Assembly (NCBI GenBank): GCA_004297545.1 | Contig: SCTB01000125.1 | Location: forward strand, 26,414 to 90,413 | From: Alphaproteobacteria bacterium | GTDB taxonomy: Bacteria > Pseudomonadota > Alphaproteobacteria > Micavibrionales > UBA2020 | Direction: 5' to 3' | DNA: 64,000 nucleotides | Part shown: positions 7,761-15,975 of the stretch, one piece after another | Layout of the letters: each line of letters opens with the position of its first letter | Position numbering within the stretch: position 1 is the stretch's first letter | Translations under genes and position numbers: made by a program | Notes under the pieces: model-generated | Seen by the model: only the letters and a program-made list of their open reading frames with translations | What the model was told of the DNA's origin: nothing | The model's database searches: none

Positions 7761-8975
7761 TCAGCTGCGGATAAGCCCTTCCAGCGGCGGCAGATTCGCG
7801 CCCGGGAAGACACGGCTGCCGACGTCGCCGGGGGGCAGGCGCAGGTGCTGGGTCAGCACCGCGGCCGCAATCTGGCGCAGGTCCGTCGTCGGCTGCAGGT
7901 CGCGATTCTCGTAGAGCTGCGTCTTGTCGAGCCCCGGCCATTTCCCGAGCACTTTGCCGCCCTTCACCGCGCCGCCCAGCAGCAGCGCGCAGGACGCCGT
8001 GCCGTGATCAGTGCCTGCCGTGCCGTTCTGCGCGACGGTGCGGCCGAATTCGGTCGCGACAAGCACGACGGTTTTTTTCCAGTGCGGGCCCAGCGCGGCT
8101 TTCATCGCGCCGAAGCCGGCATCGAGCGCGGCGAAGTTATTGGCAAGAATGCCCTTCTCGACGCCTTGCTGCGCATGGGTGTCCCAGCCTCCCATCTCGA
8201 TGGTGCAGAGGCGCGGGCCCTTGGGGTCGGAGAGGATCTTGCCGACAGCCTCGACGGTTTTCACCATCGCGCCCGCGTTCCTGAGGCCGCCACCGCCCCC
8301 CATCATCTTGCCGCCATTGCCGACGGCTTCGTCGGCGATGTTATGCACATCGATGGCCTGCGCGAGCGCCGTATGGAACAGCATGTCATGCTGGTAGAGC
8401 TTATCCAGCGCGAGAAGCATCGTCTGGTCGGGCAGGCCTTGGGCGGAAGGCGCCCAGGTGCCGACCGGCACGTCGCCCTGCAACGCCAGCGGTATCGTCT
8501 GACCGACGGCGAGACCCAGCTTTTCCCGCTGAGCGCCGTAAAGGCCGAGGGCGCGGTTGATCCAGCCGGTATTGACGATGTGCGGCCCCGTGCCGCCCGA
8601 TTCCAGCACGTTCTGCGCATCGAAGTGGGAACGCTCGCGATAGGGCGTGGCGACTGCATGCACAGCCAGCGCCTCGCCCTGCCTGAGCATCGCGGCGAAG
8701 GAGGCAAGATTTTTATGCACGCCGAAAAAGTCATCAACCCTCGTATAGGCCGAAGAGGGCAGCGCCATGCCGTTGCGCGCGGAGGCATAGTCACGGTCGC
8801 CATAGGGCGGAATGGCGGCAAGACCGTCCATCGCGCCGCGCAGGATAACGAAAATGAACCGCTCCTCCACAGGTGCTGCCGCGAAGGCGACGCGAATGCC
8901 GGAAAACATGGTGGCGGCGGCGAGGCACCCAGCGCCCTGCAACAGCTTCCGGCGGGAGATGTCGAGGTCTTTCAT
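7761..8975 (-). CDS. DUF1501 protein with Tat signal
   Basis: A 404-residue protein starting MKDLDISRRKLLQGAG, a twin-arginine export signal with a hydrophobic stretch ending FAAAP, so a folded protein is probably sent to the periplasm. The body matches DUF1501, an alkaline-phosphatase/sulfatase-like superfamily: VFVILRGAMDGLA-type start, EFGRTVAQNGTAGTDHG and TIEMGGWDTH. The enzymatic activity is not known. DUF1501 genes are typically next to DUF1800 genes, as here. GGAGATAGCC precedes the ATG and overlaps the end of the DUF1800 gene upstream, so the operon is translationally coupled. Confidence 0.9.
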   Translation of the reverse strand: MKDLDISRRKLLQGAGCLAAATMFSGIRVAFAAAPVEERFIFVILRGAMDGLAAIPPYGDRDYASARNGMALPSSAYTRVDDFFGVHKNLASFAAMLRQGEALAVHAVATPYRERSHFDAQNVLESGGTGPHIVNTGWINRALGLYGAQREKLGLAVGQTIPLALQGDVPVGTWAPSAQGLPDQTMLLALDKLYQHDMLFHTALAQAIDVHNIADEAVGNGGKMMGGGGGLRNAGAMVKTVEAVGKILSDPKGPRLCTIEMGGWDTHAQQGVEKGILANNFAALDAGFGAMKAALGPHWKKTVVLVATEFGRTVAQNGTAGTDHGTASCALLLGGAVKGGKVLGKWPGLDKTQLYENRDLQPTTDLRQIAAAVLTQHLRLPPGDVGSRVFPGANLPPLEGLIRS

Positions 8976-8977
8976 GG

Positions 8978-10354
8978 CTATCTCCTCTGAAATTCAGGGC
9001 TGGCGAATAACAATGTGATGCCCTCCTGCGCGCTGCCCGCGCGGGTGACGGCGTCGCGCGTGGTGGCGGAAACGACGGGGCCTACCGTATCCTCCATCAG
9101 CTGGACGGGATCAAGGCGCGCGTGCACCGTTTCAGCGGCGAACTTCGCGAACTCAATGCGCTGCAGCAGCGCCTCCGCCCCCATCCAGTCGGCGGCGCGG
9201 TCGCTCCAGCCGGCCGGCGACGGCGCGGACCACGGCATCTGCCCCGCGCGCTTGAAAATATCCACCACCTTTGAATCGCCCACCGAACCGACGATATCCG
9301 TTGCGCGCAGGACGGAGAAAACCACATCCTCCGGCGTTTTCAGCTTAGGCGACGGTTCCTTCCAGGCCTCATCCAGCGCGATCAGGGCATGATAGAGCGG
9401 CAACAACTCTCCCTTGCCGTCGTGAAAAACGGATTCCAGTTTCTTCACGGCCGATGCCGGGGGATCGTCGGCGATAAAATGCCGCGCCAGCTTGGTTGCG
9501 ACGAATTTCGCGGTAGAGGGATGCTGCGCCAGCCTGTCCAGCGCGCTTTCGGCTTCCTTCACGCCGCCTTCGGCATATACCTCTCCCAGCAGCGTCTTGC
9601 TGCCGGGCTCATGCTGGCTGGCCGCAAAGAGGAATTCCTGCCCCTCGCCCGTATCCTGCGTGCGCACCGTCCATCCGGTCAGGATTTTTGCGAATTCCGT
9701 CACGTCTTTCTGCGTATAGCCCCCCTGCACGCCCAGCGTATGCAGCTCGAGAATTTCCCGCGCAAGGTTTTCATTCAGCCCCATGCCGGCTGCGCCGCCC
9801 ATCTGCGACCGCGGCCCGGTGGACAGAAGATTGTCGAGATAGGACGTCATGGCCGGGTGATGCGTGGATGCCTGCAGCATGTCGCGGAAATTGCCAAGCA
9901 CATGCGGTCGTATCGCGTCGCATTCGAAGGCGGAGAGCACGTCCATATCCTGCCGCCTTGTCACGGAAACGGTAAAATGATTGGCCCAGAACCGGGCCAG
10001 ACGCTCGAAAAAAGGCGCCCCGGAGGAGAGAATGGCGCGTGTGCGCGCAGCCGCCAGTTTCGTGTACGCGCGGTTCGACTGCGCCAGAATTTCCTTCAGT
10101 CTTTCGGTGCGCGCCTCGTCGGGCTGGTCGTCGCCGGCAGCGGGCGAGGCGCAGGCCATGACGCAGGGCTCGCCCGACTGCTCCTGCCCCGCATCTTCGG
10201 GCGGCCCCTTGATGGCGGCCCACGGGATATATTTCGGGTCGAGCTGGCCGGTCAGCCAATCTTTAGGATTGCCGCTGATGACGTCAAAGTCCCCCTGCTT
10301 CGCGCCGAGGCCGAAGCGGGTGGCGGCAATGAAGGCTTGCCTCGTATCGGCCAT
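8978..10354 (-). CDS. DUF1800 protein, copy A
   Basis: A 458-residue DUF1800 protein. Recognisable blocks are ARFWANHFTVSVTR, the segment ILELHTLGVQGGYTQKDVTE shared with copy B, and KLARHFIADDPPASAV. The N-terminus MADTRQAFIAATRFGLGAK matches the copy B start, and AGGGGGA lies upstream of that ATG. A longer reading from ATG 10462 (36 more residues) also has a strong AGAGGAG site and cannot be excluded. Unlike copy B it has an inserted Cys-containing linker (EPCVMACASPAAGDDQ) near residue 70. The function is unknown; DUF1800 and DUF1501 genes usually occur together, which suggests a joint role. Confidence 0.88.
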   Translation of the reverse strand: MADTRQAFIAATRFGLGAKQGDFDVISGNPKDWLTGQLDPKYIPWAAIKGPPEDAGQEQSGEPCVMACASPAAGDDQPDEARTERLKEILAQSNRAYTKLAAARTRAILSSGAPFFERLARFWANHFTVSVTRRQDMDVLSAFECDAIRPHVLGNFRDMLQASTHHPAMTSYLDNLLSTGPRSQMGGAAGMGLNENLAREILELHTLGVQGGYTQKDVTEFAKILTGWTVRTQDTGEGQEFLFAASQHEPGSKTLLGEVYAEGGVKEAESALDRLAQHPSTAKFVATKLARHFIADDPPASAVKKLESVFHDGKGELLPLYHALIALDEAWKEPSPKLKTPEDVVFSVLRATDIVGSVGDSKVVDIFKRAGQMPWSAPSPAGWSDRAADWMGAEALLQRIEFAKFAAETVHARLDPVQLMEDTVGPVVSATTRDAVTRAGSAQEGITLLFASPEFQRR

Positions 10355-10370
10355 AACATAATCCCCCTGA

Positions 10371-10394
10371 TCCGATACATATTCCGATACATAT
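10371..10394. promoter_or_regulatory. Tandem 12-bp repeat upstream of DUF1800 copy A
   Basis: TCCGATACATAT occurs twice head-to-tail without a gap, 17 bases upstream of the copy A ATG. On the minus strand this reads ATATGTATCGGA twice, and ATATGTATC also occurs just downstream of the TATAAT before copy B (11863-11871). A tandem site of this length could be an operator, or leftover duplicated leader. Confidence 0.45.
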
Positions 10395-10465
10395 ATAGTA
10401 CATGCAAGGAAAGGCGCGGGGCAATCCCCCGGAAACGGCGCTATGGCATACATGGCTTCCATGGC

Positions 10466-11839
10466 TCATCTCCTCTGGAATTCGGGGCTGGCGAATAAAA
10501 GGGCTATACCTTCTTCCGCGGAACCGGCGCGGGTAACCGCGAACCTGGTCTCCGGCGATGCCACCGGGCCGATGGTATCTTCCAGCAGGGTCGCGGGGTT
10601 GAAACGCGGATGCACGCCGCGTGCGGCGAAGCGGGCGAGGTCGATCCGCTGCAGCAGCGCTTCGGCCCCGATCCAGTCCTTGCCCTTGTCGCTCCAGCCC
10701 GCCGGCGACGGCGCGGAGAAAGGCAACTGGTTCAGCATGCGGTAGGCGCGCGCGATGGTCTTGTCGTCGGTTTCCGCGGCGACGCCGGTTGCGCGCAGGA
10801 TGGAGAGGATAAGGTCGTTGGGCGTCTTGACCTTCGCAAGCGGGTTTTGCCAGGCCTCGTCCAGGGAAATCAGCGTGCGGTAGACGGCCACGAGATCGCC
10901 GTTGTAGCGGCGGAATGCTGCCGCAAGCCTGTCGACGGCGCCGGGGGGCGGGTCGTCCGCGATAAAATGCCGCGCGAGCTTTGTCGCGACGAATTTCGCC
11001 GTCGACGGATGGCTGGCGAAAGCAGATAAGGCGCGTTCGCCTTCGTGGACTCCGTCTTCGCGATAGGTGTCGCCCAGCAGCGTCTTGGAACCCGGCTGGT
11101 GCAGCAGGCGTGCGAAGAAAAAGCCGCTGCCGTCGCCGCGCCCGTCGGCATCGACGGTCCAGCCGGTGAGGATTTTCGCGAATTCCGTCACGTCCTTCTG
11201 CGTATAGCCCCCCTGCACGCCCAGCGTATGCAGCTCCAGAATCTCGCGCGCGAGGTTTTCGTTCAGCCCCTTGCCCTTAAAGCGCCCGGCGGGCGAATCC
11301 GGCCCGATGGAGCGGGCGTTATCGAGGTACACCTGCATCGCCGGATGGCGCGTCGAGGCGCGCAGCATGTCGTGAAAGTTACCTAATACATGCGGACGGA
11401 TGGCGTCGCGCTCGAAGAGGATGGCAAGCGCTGTATCCTGCTTCTTCGTCGTGGAGACGGTAAAATGATTGCTCCAGAACTGCACAAGGCGCTCGATAAA
11501 CGGCGCGGGAGCGTTTGCCATGGCGCGGGTGCGCGCCGCGACCTGCGCGATATAATCCTGGCGCAGCTCCATGAGCGCGCCCTTCAGTTTTTCCTGTATC
11601 TGTTCAGGGCTTTCCTTTGCGGCGCGTTTTTCCTCGCGCATCTCCATCTTCTTTTCGCGCCAGAGCCGGATGGTCTCCATGGTGGATCGGGCGTCCGCGA
11701 GCGGCGGCGCGGCGAGATATCTTGCATCAAGCTGGACCTCAAGCCAGCCGCGCGGGTCGGAAGAGAGCAGTGCAAAATCGTCGCGTTTAGCCCCAAGGCC
11801 AAAGCGCGTGGCGGCGATAAAGGCTTGCGGCGTGGCCAT
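10466..11839 (-). CDS. DUF1800 protein, copy B
   Basis: A 457-residue paralogue of the adjacent DUF1800 protein. It has the same start style (MATPQAFIAATRFGLGAK), the same block around AREILELHTLGVQGGYTQK, the same SPAGWSDK region and the same end SPEFQRR. An Arg/Glu-rich charged helix at about 55-80 (LWREKKMEMREEKRAAKE) replaces the Cys-rich linker of copy A. GGGGAGATAATCT precedes the ATG and a TATAAT lies at the complement of 11875-11880, so this is probably the first gene of the DUF1800-DUF1800-DUF1501 transcript. Function unknown. Confidence 0.88.
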   Translation of the reverse strand: MATPQAFIAATRFGLGAKRDDFALLSSDPRGWLEVQLDARYLAAPPLADARSTMETIRLWREKKMEMREEKRAAKESPEQIQEKLKGALMELRQDYIAQVAARTRAMANAPAPFIERLVQFWSNHFTVSTTKKQDTALAILFERDAIRPHVLGNFHDMLRASTRHPAMQVYLDNARSIGPDSPAGRFKGKGLNENLAREILELHTLGVQGGYTQKDVTEFAKILTGWTVDADGRGDGSGFFFARLLHQPGSKTLLGDTYREDGVHEGERALSAFASHPSTAKFVATKLARHFIADDPPPGAVDRLAAAFRRYNGDLVAVYRTLISLDEAWQNPLAKVKTPNDLILSILRATGVAAETDDKTIARAYRMLNQLPFSAPSPAGWSDKGKDWIGAEALLQRIDLARFAARGVHPRFNPATLLEDTIGPVASPETRFAVTRAGSAEEGIALLFASPEFQRR

Positions 11840-11914
11840 AGATTATCTCCCCGGCTATGCAGGATACATATGACATTATACGAAGGGAACGGGAACAATC
11901 CTGCGCTTAGGACG

Positions 11915-12466
11915 CTAGAGCTTGAATTTCAAGGATTTTGCCGGGACGGCGCGGCAGGCTGCGATATTCGCATCCCGGTACCGCCTCAGCGCGTCGGCGC
12001 CGAGCAATTCGGTGACGCGGTCAATGACCACCTGCGCGCGCCTGGAGGGCTTCTGCTGCGGCTGCATGAAACCGGTGTTGTGACCGTTTTCGTAAGGAAA
12101 GGGATCGGGATACTGGCGCACCGTGACGTCGAACAGCCGGCCCTGCCCGCGCTTTCCGTCCTTCGGGCCGCGCACCCACCAATGCGTTTCCTTGTGCCAG
12201 GCGGGATTTTTGAGCGCCTCGGTTTTCTCTGCACCGAACTTCATCTTGCCGCTGCCGTCCGCCGCATAGCCGCAGACGACAGGAATGAACCCTGCCTTTC
12301 GTCCTCCGGCGATATGATAGAAAGCCTCGGACGCGACGGCGCAATGGCCGGTCTCTGGCGGGTCGTCCGGCGAAAGCTGCTCGCGATATTTCTTTTCCAG
12401 CAGGTCGGGGGACAGGCTGGCCAGGATGGCGCGCTTGATCTCGTCGAATGCCGGCGTCTTTGACAT
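11915..12466 (-). CDS. Hypothetical protein with conserved Cys/His pattern
   Basis: A 183-residue soluble protein. The order GHCAVASEAFYHIAGG, HWWVRG, GRLFDVTVRQY, and NTGFMQPQQKPSRRAQ resembles, from memory, a small family found in phage and bacterial genomes with C-x-V-A-S-E-A-x-Y-H, then H-W, then D-x-T and P-S-x-R-A. A Cys-His-Asp set in this order would fit a papain/transglutaminase-like fold, but this is inference. The protein ends AKSLKFKL, similar to the basic-hydrophobic tails of several ankyrin proteins here. The downstream DUF1800 block is on the same strand, but TATAAT between them suggests separate transcription. Confidence 0.7.
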   Translation of the reverse strand: MSKTPAFDEIKRAILASLSPDLLEKKYREQLSPDDPPETGHCAVASEAFYHIAGGRKAGFIPVVCGYAADGSGKMKFGAEKTEALKNPAWHKETHWWVRGPKDGKRGQGRLFDVTVRQYPDPFPYENGHNTGFMQPQQKPSRRAQVVIDRVTELLGADALRRYRDANIAACRAVPAKSLKFKL

Positions 12467-12587
12467 GCCTCTAGGGGCTCCTGAATATGAATAATACTAT
12501 TCATAATGTAACTTCAGCGGACAGGCAATGGATTTTTTGAACAATGATTTCAAAGGTTTTCTAAGGCGTATTGCCATAGCGCCCGCA

Positions 12588-12615
12588 TTGACAGGGACCG
12601 CCGCAACTGTATTAT
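12588..12615 (+). promoter_or_regulatory. Sigma-70-type promoter of the 392-aa hypothetical gene
   Basis: TTGACA at 12588-12593 and TATTAT at 12610-12615 with a 16-base spacer, 30 bases upstream of the ATG at 12646, which has its own AGGA ribosome binding site. Confidence 0.6.
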
Positions 12616-12645
12616 GAACCTCCATTTCAAAATCGAGGAACGCGT

Positions 12646-13824
12646 ATGCTGGATTATCTCTGGAAGAAATTCAAACGCGACAACGACGTGGCGCCGGAGG
12701 CCGAAGAATCCTCCTACCTCAATATCAAGGGCCTCGAGCAGGACATCAAGGTTCCCGCGCCGACGAAAGCCGACAAGCGCTGGGCGCGCAAGCTGAAAAA
12801 CGCCACGACCGGCGATGTCACCACGGCGCTGATTTCCGCCATCGAGACGGGGCAGAACTGGCGCGTCTGGTATCTCATCAACCGCCCCCTGCGCACCACC
12901 GGCAACATGCTGCTGGGCAAAATCAAAAACCTCGGGTTTCAGGGCAACGTCGACCTGGCCGAAGGTCTGGCGAAGGCCGCCGAGAACGACAACGTGACCG
13001 CCGCCTACCTGCTGCTGAAATTCGCCGAGAAGAAGCAGACCACCTGCTTCGGCGCGGATGACGTCGTGCGCGAGGAGATCGAGCACTACACGCGCAACGG
13101 CCTGGTGGACATCGCCGAGAAACCCGGCAGCGGCGTATTCCGGCTGGTCGCGCAGACCTTCGCCGCGCTGACCGACAATCATTCCGTGATGCACCGGGCG
13201 GAACAGCAGATGCTGCTCGCCCAGGCCGCCATCCGCGCGGCGGCGCAGGGGAACCAGGCGCATCTCGACGCGATTCTCGACAACCACCTGCTCGAGCCCC
13301 GGAAATTCGTCGAAGCCTATATGCACAGCTTTTACTACACGGACGTGTTCGGCGGCGAAAAGGACGTCACGCAGGAGGAGCGCAAGCCTTTCCTGGAATG
13401 GCTCAAGCGCCGCGGCATCGTGGACGAGGTTTTCGAGGAAGAGGCCGCCGCCGTCGAGGTGCGCGTGGCCGGCCAGAAGGCCGTTCACCGCGACGCCGTC
13501 GCGAAGGGCTGGAAGCTCAGCGAGCGCTGGATGCCCAATGAAGACGGCGCGCTCACCCCGCCCGGCTCCGGACTGGTCGAGATCGACGTCAGGGACAGGT
13601 CGAACGGCAAGCCCCTCACCTTCGTCTTCAATTACGCCGCCGGGTGTGCGCACCGGCTGGACGGCGCCCAGACCTGCACCTTCGGCTTCGGCCAGATCAG
13701 CGATACCGCGCTTCTGGACGAGGGCCGCGCCTTCCTTGATTCCTGCCGCGTCGCGACGCCGGAGCTGGTGTGGAAAAAAGGCGAGCCCTTCCGCCTGCGG
13801 CTGAAAGACCAGAAGCCCGGCTGA
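12646..13824 (+). CDS. Hypothetical protein, 392 aa, helical N-terminal repeats
   Basis: Not recognised. Residues 40-260 are strongly helical with alternating short helices (LAEGLAKAAENDNVTAAYLL; then AIRAAAQGNQAHLDAILDNHLL), reminiscent of ankyrin- or HEAT-like solenoids, though no canonical repeat is clean. The C-terminal 100 residues are strand-rich with a Cys pair (AAGCAHRLDGAQTCTFGFGQ) and end in FRLRLKDQKPG, another basic-hydrophobic tail. No signal peptide or membrane segment. Its stop overlaps the ATG of the PAP2 gene (TGATG), indicating a two-gene operon under the promoter at 12588. Confidence 0.72.
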   Translation: MLDYLWKKFKRDNDVAPEAEESSYLNIKGLEQDIKVPAPTKADKRWARKLKNATTGDVTTALISAIETGQNWRVWYLINRPLRTTGNMLLGKIKNLGFQGNVDLAEGLAKAAENDNVTAAYLLLKFAEKKQTTCFGADDVVREEIEHYTRNGLVDIAEKPGSGVFRLVAQTFAALTDNHSVMHRAEQQMLLAQAAIRAAAQGNQAHLDAILDNHLLEPRKFVEAYMHSFYYTDVFGGEKDVTQEERKPFLEWLKRRGIVDEVFEEEAAAVEVRVAGQKAVHRDAVAKGWKLSERWMPNEDGALTPPGSGLVEIDVRDRSNGKPLTFVFNYAAGCAHRLDGAQTCTFGFGQISDTALLDEGRAFLDSCRVATPELVWKKGEPFRLRLKDQKPG

Positions 13825-14540
13825 TGCAGCAGAAAAAATCCCACGTCCATAACCTCCGCCGCGCGGCCAAAGAAAACCCGGTCATCGTCGCCATCATCGC
13901 GCTCTGCCTCGCCTGCTTCGCGCTGTTCGTCGGCGTCGCCGACCAGGTGACGGAAGGAGACACGCTGGCCATCGACAAGCAGATCATGCTGGCCCTGCGC
14001 AACCCCGCCGATGTCACCGACCCCTTGGGCGGACCCTGGCTGGAAGAAATCATGCGCGATCTCACCGGGCTTGGCGGCGTCTTCGTGTTGTGTTTCGTGA
14101 CCATTTCCGTCTTCATTTATCTCCTCGTGATCAGGCATGGCGCACACGCGCTTTATATCGGCCTGTCGATCGGTACGGGCCTCGCCTTCAGCAGCATGCT
14201 GAAGTACGGCTTCGACCGCCCGCGCCCCGACCTCGTTCCGCATGGGTCGTTCGTCTATACATCAAGCTTCCCGAGCGGCCATTCGCTGATGTCGGCGCTT
14301 GTCTACCTGACGCTGGGCGCGTTGCTGGCGGAATTCCAGCCGAACCGCGCGCTGAAGGTCTATATCCTGGCCATATGCGTGACCGTAACGCTGATGGTGG
14401 GCTGCAGCCGTGTTTATCTCGGCGTCCACTGGCCAACCGACGTGCTGGCGGGCTGGCTGGCGGGAGCCTCCTGGGCGATGCTGACCTGGCTGGTCTGGGC
14501 GCGGGTTCTCCATACGCGCAGGCAGCGAAAGTCCTTATAA
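13824..14540 (+). CDS. PAP2-family membrane phosphatase
   Basis: A 238-residue membrane protein with about six hydrophobic segments. All three PAP2 signature motifs are intact: KYGFDRPRPD, SSFPSGHSLM (the catalytic PSGH) and CSRVYLGVHWPTDVLAG. Members dephosphorylate lipid phosphates such as phosphatidic acid or undecaprenyl pyrophosphate at the outer face of the inner membrane. The substrate is not predictable here. The first 18 residues of the longer open frame overlap the upstream gene; the ATG at 13824 overlapping the stop is preferred. Confidence 0.93.
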   Translation: MQQKKSHVHNLRRAAKENPVIVAIIALCLACFALFVGVADQVTEGDTLAIDKQIMLALRNPADVTDPLGGPWLEEIMRDLTGLGGVFVLCFVTISVFIYLLVIRHGAHALYIGLSIGTGLAFSSMLKYGFDRPRPDLVPHGSFVYTSSFPSGHSLMSALVYLTLGALLAEFQPNRALKVYILAICVTVTLMVGCSRVYLGVHWPTDVLAGWLAGASWAMLTWLVWARVLHTRRQRKSL

Positions 14541-14563
14541 CTACAATATATTTATCCAGCATC

Positions 14564-14591
14564 TTGACATAATAAACGAAGCTGCTATTGT
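14564..14591 (+). promoter_or_regulatory. Sigma-70-type promoter of the 143-aa hypothetical gene
   Basis: TTGACA at 14564-14569 and TATTGT at 14586-14591, spacer 16, start codon 34 bases further on. The -35 is followed by TAATA, as at 26978 and 36163. Confidence 0.6.
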
Positions 14592-14624
14592 GCGGCCGTC
14601 TTTGCCATTTGCCCCGGAGGGAAG

Positions 14625-15056
14625 ATGAAAAAACCCAGCGCCGAAATGAAGGAATACCTGATTGTCACCGCGCATCCGGCCCTGCCCGCGCATATGAAAG
14701 GCCCCGGTAAGTCCTTTGACGACGTGCGCAGGCTGATGTCGCTGGGCGAGGCGTGGAAAAAATCCGCCCACCGCAACAAACTTGTCATGCTCTCCCGTGA
14801 AATACAAATGCAGGTTGTCGACAGGCACGGCGGGCAGATTATCAACGACGGCTCCGGCTACGGCATCGAGGGCAATCCGAACCAGTTCAACGACATGCTG
14901 TGCGTGCGCACGACAGCGGCGGGACTCAAGGCCCTGAAGAAAATCGACGATGTCGGCCGAATTTCCGAGACCATCGACTTCAACAACCTGCAAAAGCAGC
15001 CGGATGGCGTCAGCAACGTCCCGCCCGGCGTCTGCTGGAGCCTCAAGCACCCTTAA
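14625..15056 (+). CDS. Hypothetical protein, 143 aa
   Basis: Unrecognised cytosolic protein. It has a helical N-terminal half (FDDVRRLMSLGEAWKKSAHR) and a strand-rich second half with TTAAGLKALKKIDDVGRI. It ends PPGVCWSLKHP. There is no signal peptide or metal motif. GGAGGGAAG lies before the ATG and a strong promoter precedes it, so it is probably expressed as a single gene. It is convergent with the flagellar flgH operon, separated by a terminator. Confidence 0.7.
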   Translation: MKKPSAEMKEYLIVTAHPALPAHMKGPGKSFDDVRRLMSLGEAWKKSAHRNKLVMLSREIQMQVVDRHGGQIINDGSGYGIEGNPNQFNDMLCVRTTAAGLKALKKIDDVGRISETIDFNNLQKQPDGVSNVPPGVCWSLKHP

Positions 15057-15108
15057 AAAAAGAAAAAAGGCCGGCTTTTGGCCGGCCCTTTCAGGATGAA
15101 ACCTGAAA
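15054..15108 (-). terminator. Intrinsic terminator of the flgFGAH operon
   Basis: On the minus strand, GGCCGGC-CAAAA-GCCGGCC (15069-15087) is followed by TTTTTTCTTTTTTT, a textbook rho-independent terminator. A weaker second hairpin, TTTCAGG/CCTGAAA, lies beside it at 15089-15108. The plus-strand gene at 14625 converges on the same stem but has only a short T-run. Confidence 0.85.
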
Positions 15109-15163
15109 AAAGTTGGGGTGGTCAGGGTTAATCTCTCCAATCGTCTGTGTGAAGCGTATCTTC

Positions 15164-15946
15164 CTAGAAGGGGAAGATCGCGTCGAAGACCTGGTCGCCG
15201 TAGCGCGGCTGCTGGATGTCGCTCATGGTGCCTTTGCCGCCGTAGGAAATACGGGCTTCCGCGATCTTCTCGTAAGAAATCGAATTGTTGTTCAGGATAT
15301 CCTCGGGCCGGATGACGCCGGCCAGCGTCAGGTCGCGCAGCTCGAAATTCACACGCACCTGCTGGCTGCCCTTGATGACGAAGTTGCCGTTGGGCAGCAC
15401 CTGCGTCACGATGGCGGCGAGTTTCAGCTTGATGTCTTCCTTGCGCTTGAGCGTGCCGTCGCCGGTCGAGGTCGAATCTGAATTCATGCCGACCGCGGTG
15501 GTCGGGTCGAAGCCTTTCGGCAGCACCTTGCCGATCGTATTCTCGAAGCCCAGAAAGGCAGGCAGGCCCTGTTTTTCGTCGTTGGTGCGCGTGCGCTCGG
15601 TCTTGTTCTTCATGTCGGCCTGGTCGCTGATGTTGATAAGAATGGTCACGATGTCGCCGACCTTGTGCGCGCGCTGGTCCTTGAAGAATGTCTGGCGCGC
15701 GGGCTCCCACAGCGAGTTCGGGTGGCCGTTGACGGCCTCCACCGTCGGCATCGGCATGGATACCGGCTGGTAGCCCTTTTGCTTGTAGGGGTTTTCGATC
15801 TTGTCCATCGGGGGTGGAACGCCGATGCGCGACATGCGATCGTTGATGCCGGCGCAGGCCGTCAGAGACAGCACGGCCGCGCAGGAAATCGCCATGACGG
15901 CTTTCCGCGATATTTCCACCCAGATTTTGTTTTCGTTGTTGCTCAT
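15164..15946 (-). CDS. flgH: Flagellar L-ring protein
   Basis: FlgH forms the outer-membrane L-ring bushing around the flagellar rod. The signal peptide ends in a lipobox, VLSLTACAG, with Cys acylation near residue 31. The conserved body includes NSLWEPARQTFFKDQRAH, VGDIVTILINISD, NFVIKGSQQVRVNFE and RPEDILNNNSISYEKIAEARI with GGKGTMSDIQQPRYG near the end, all typical. 260 residues is normal. It is the last gene of flgF-flgG-flgA-flgH and is followed by a terminator. Confidence 0.96.
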   Translation of the reverse strand: MSNNENKIWVEISRKAVMAISCAAVLSLTACAGINDRMSRIGVPPPMDKIENPYKQKGYQPVSMPMPTVEAVNGHPNSLWEPARQTFFKDQRAHKVGDIVTILINISDQADMKNKTERTRTNDEKQGLPAFLGFENTIGKVLPKGFDPTTAVGMNSDSTSTGDGTLKRKEDIKLKLAAIVTQVLPNGNFVIKGSQQVRVNFELRDLTLAGVIRPEDILNNNSISYEKIAEARISYGGKGTMSDIQQPRYGDQVFDAIFPF

Positions 15947-15975
15947 TTCCCTTTACTCCCTAAAGTTTCTTGAAT

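Noticed and set aside
7746..8990. Plus-strand open frame of 414 codons opposite DUF1501
   Set aside because: Antisense to a gene with a Tat signal and clear DUF1501 blocks.
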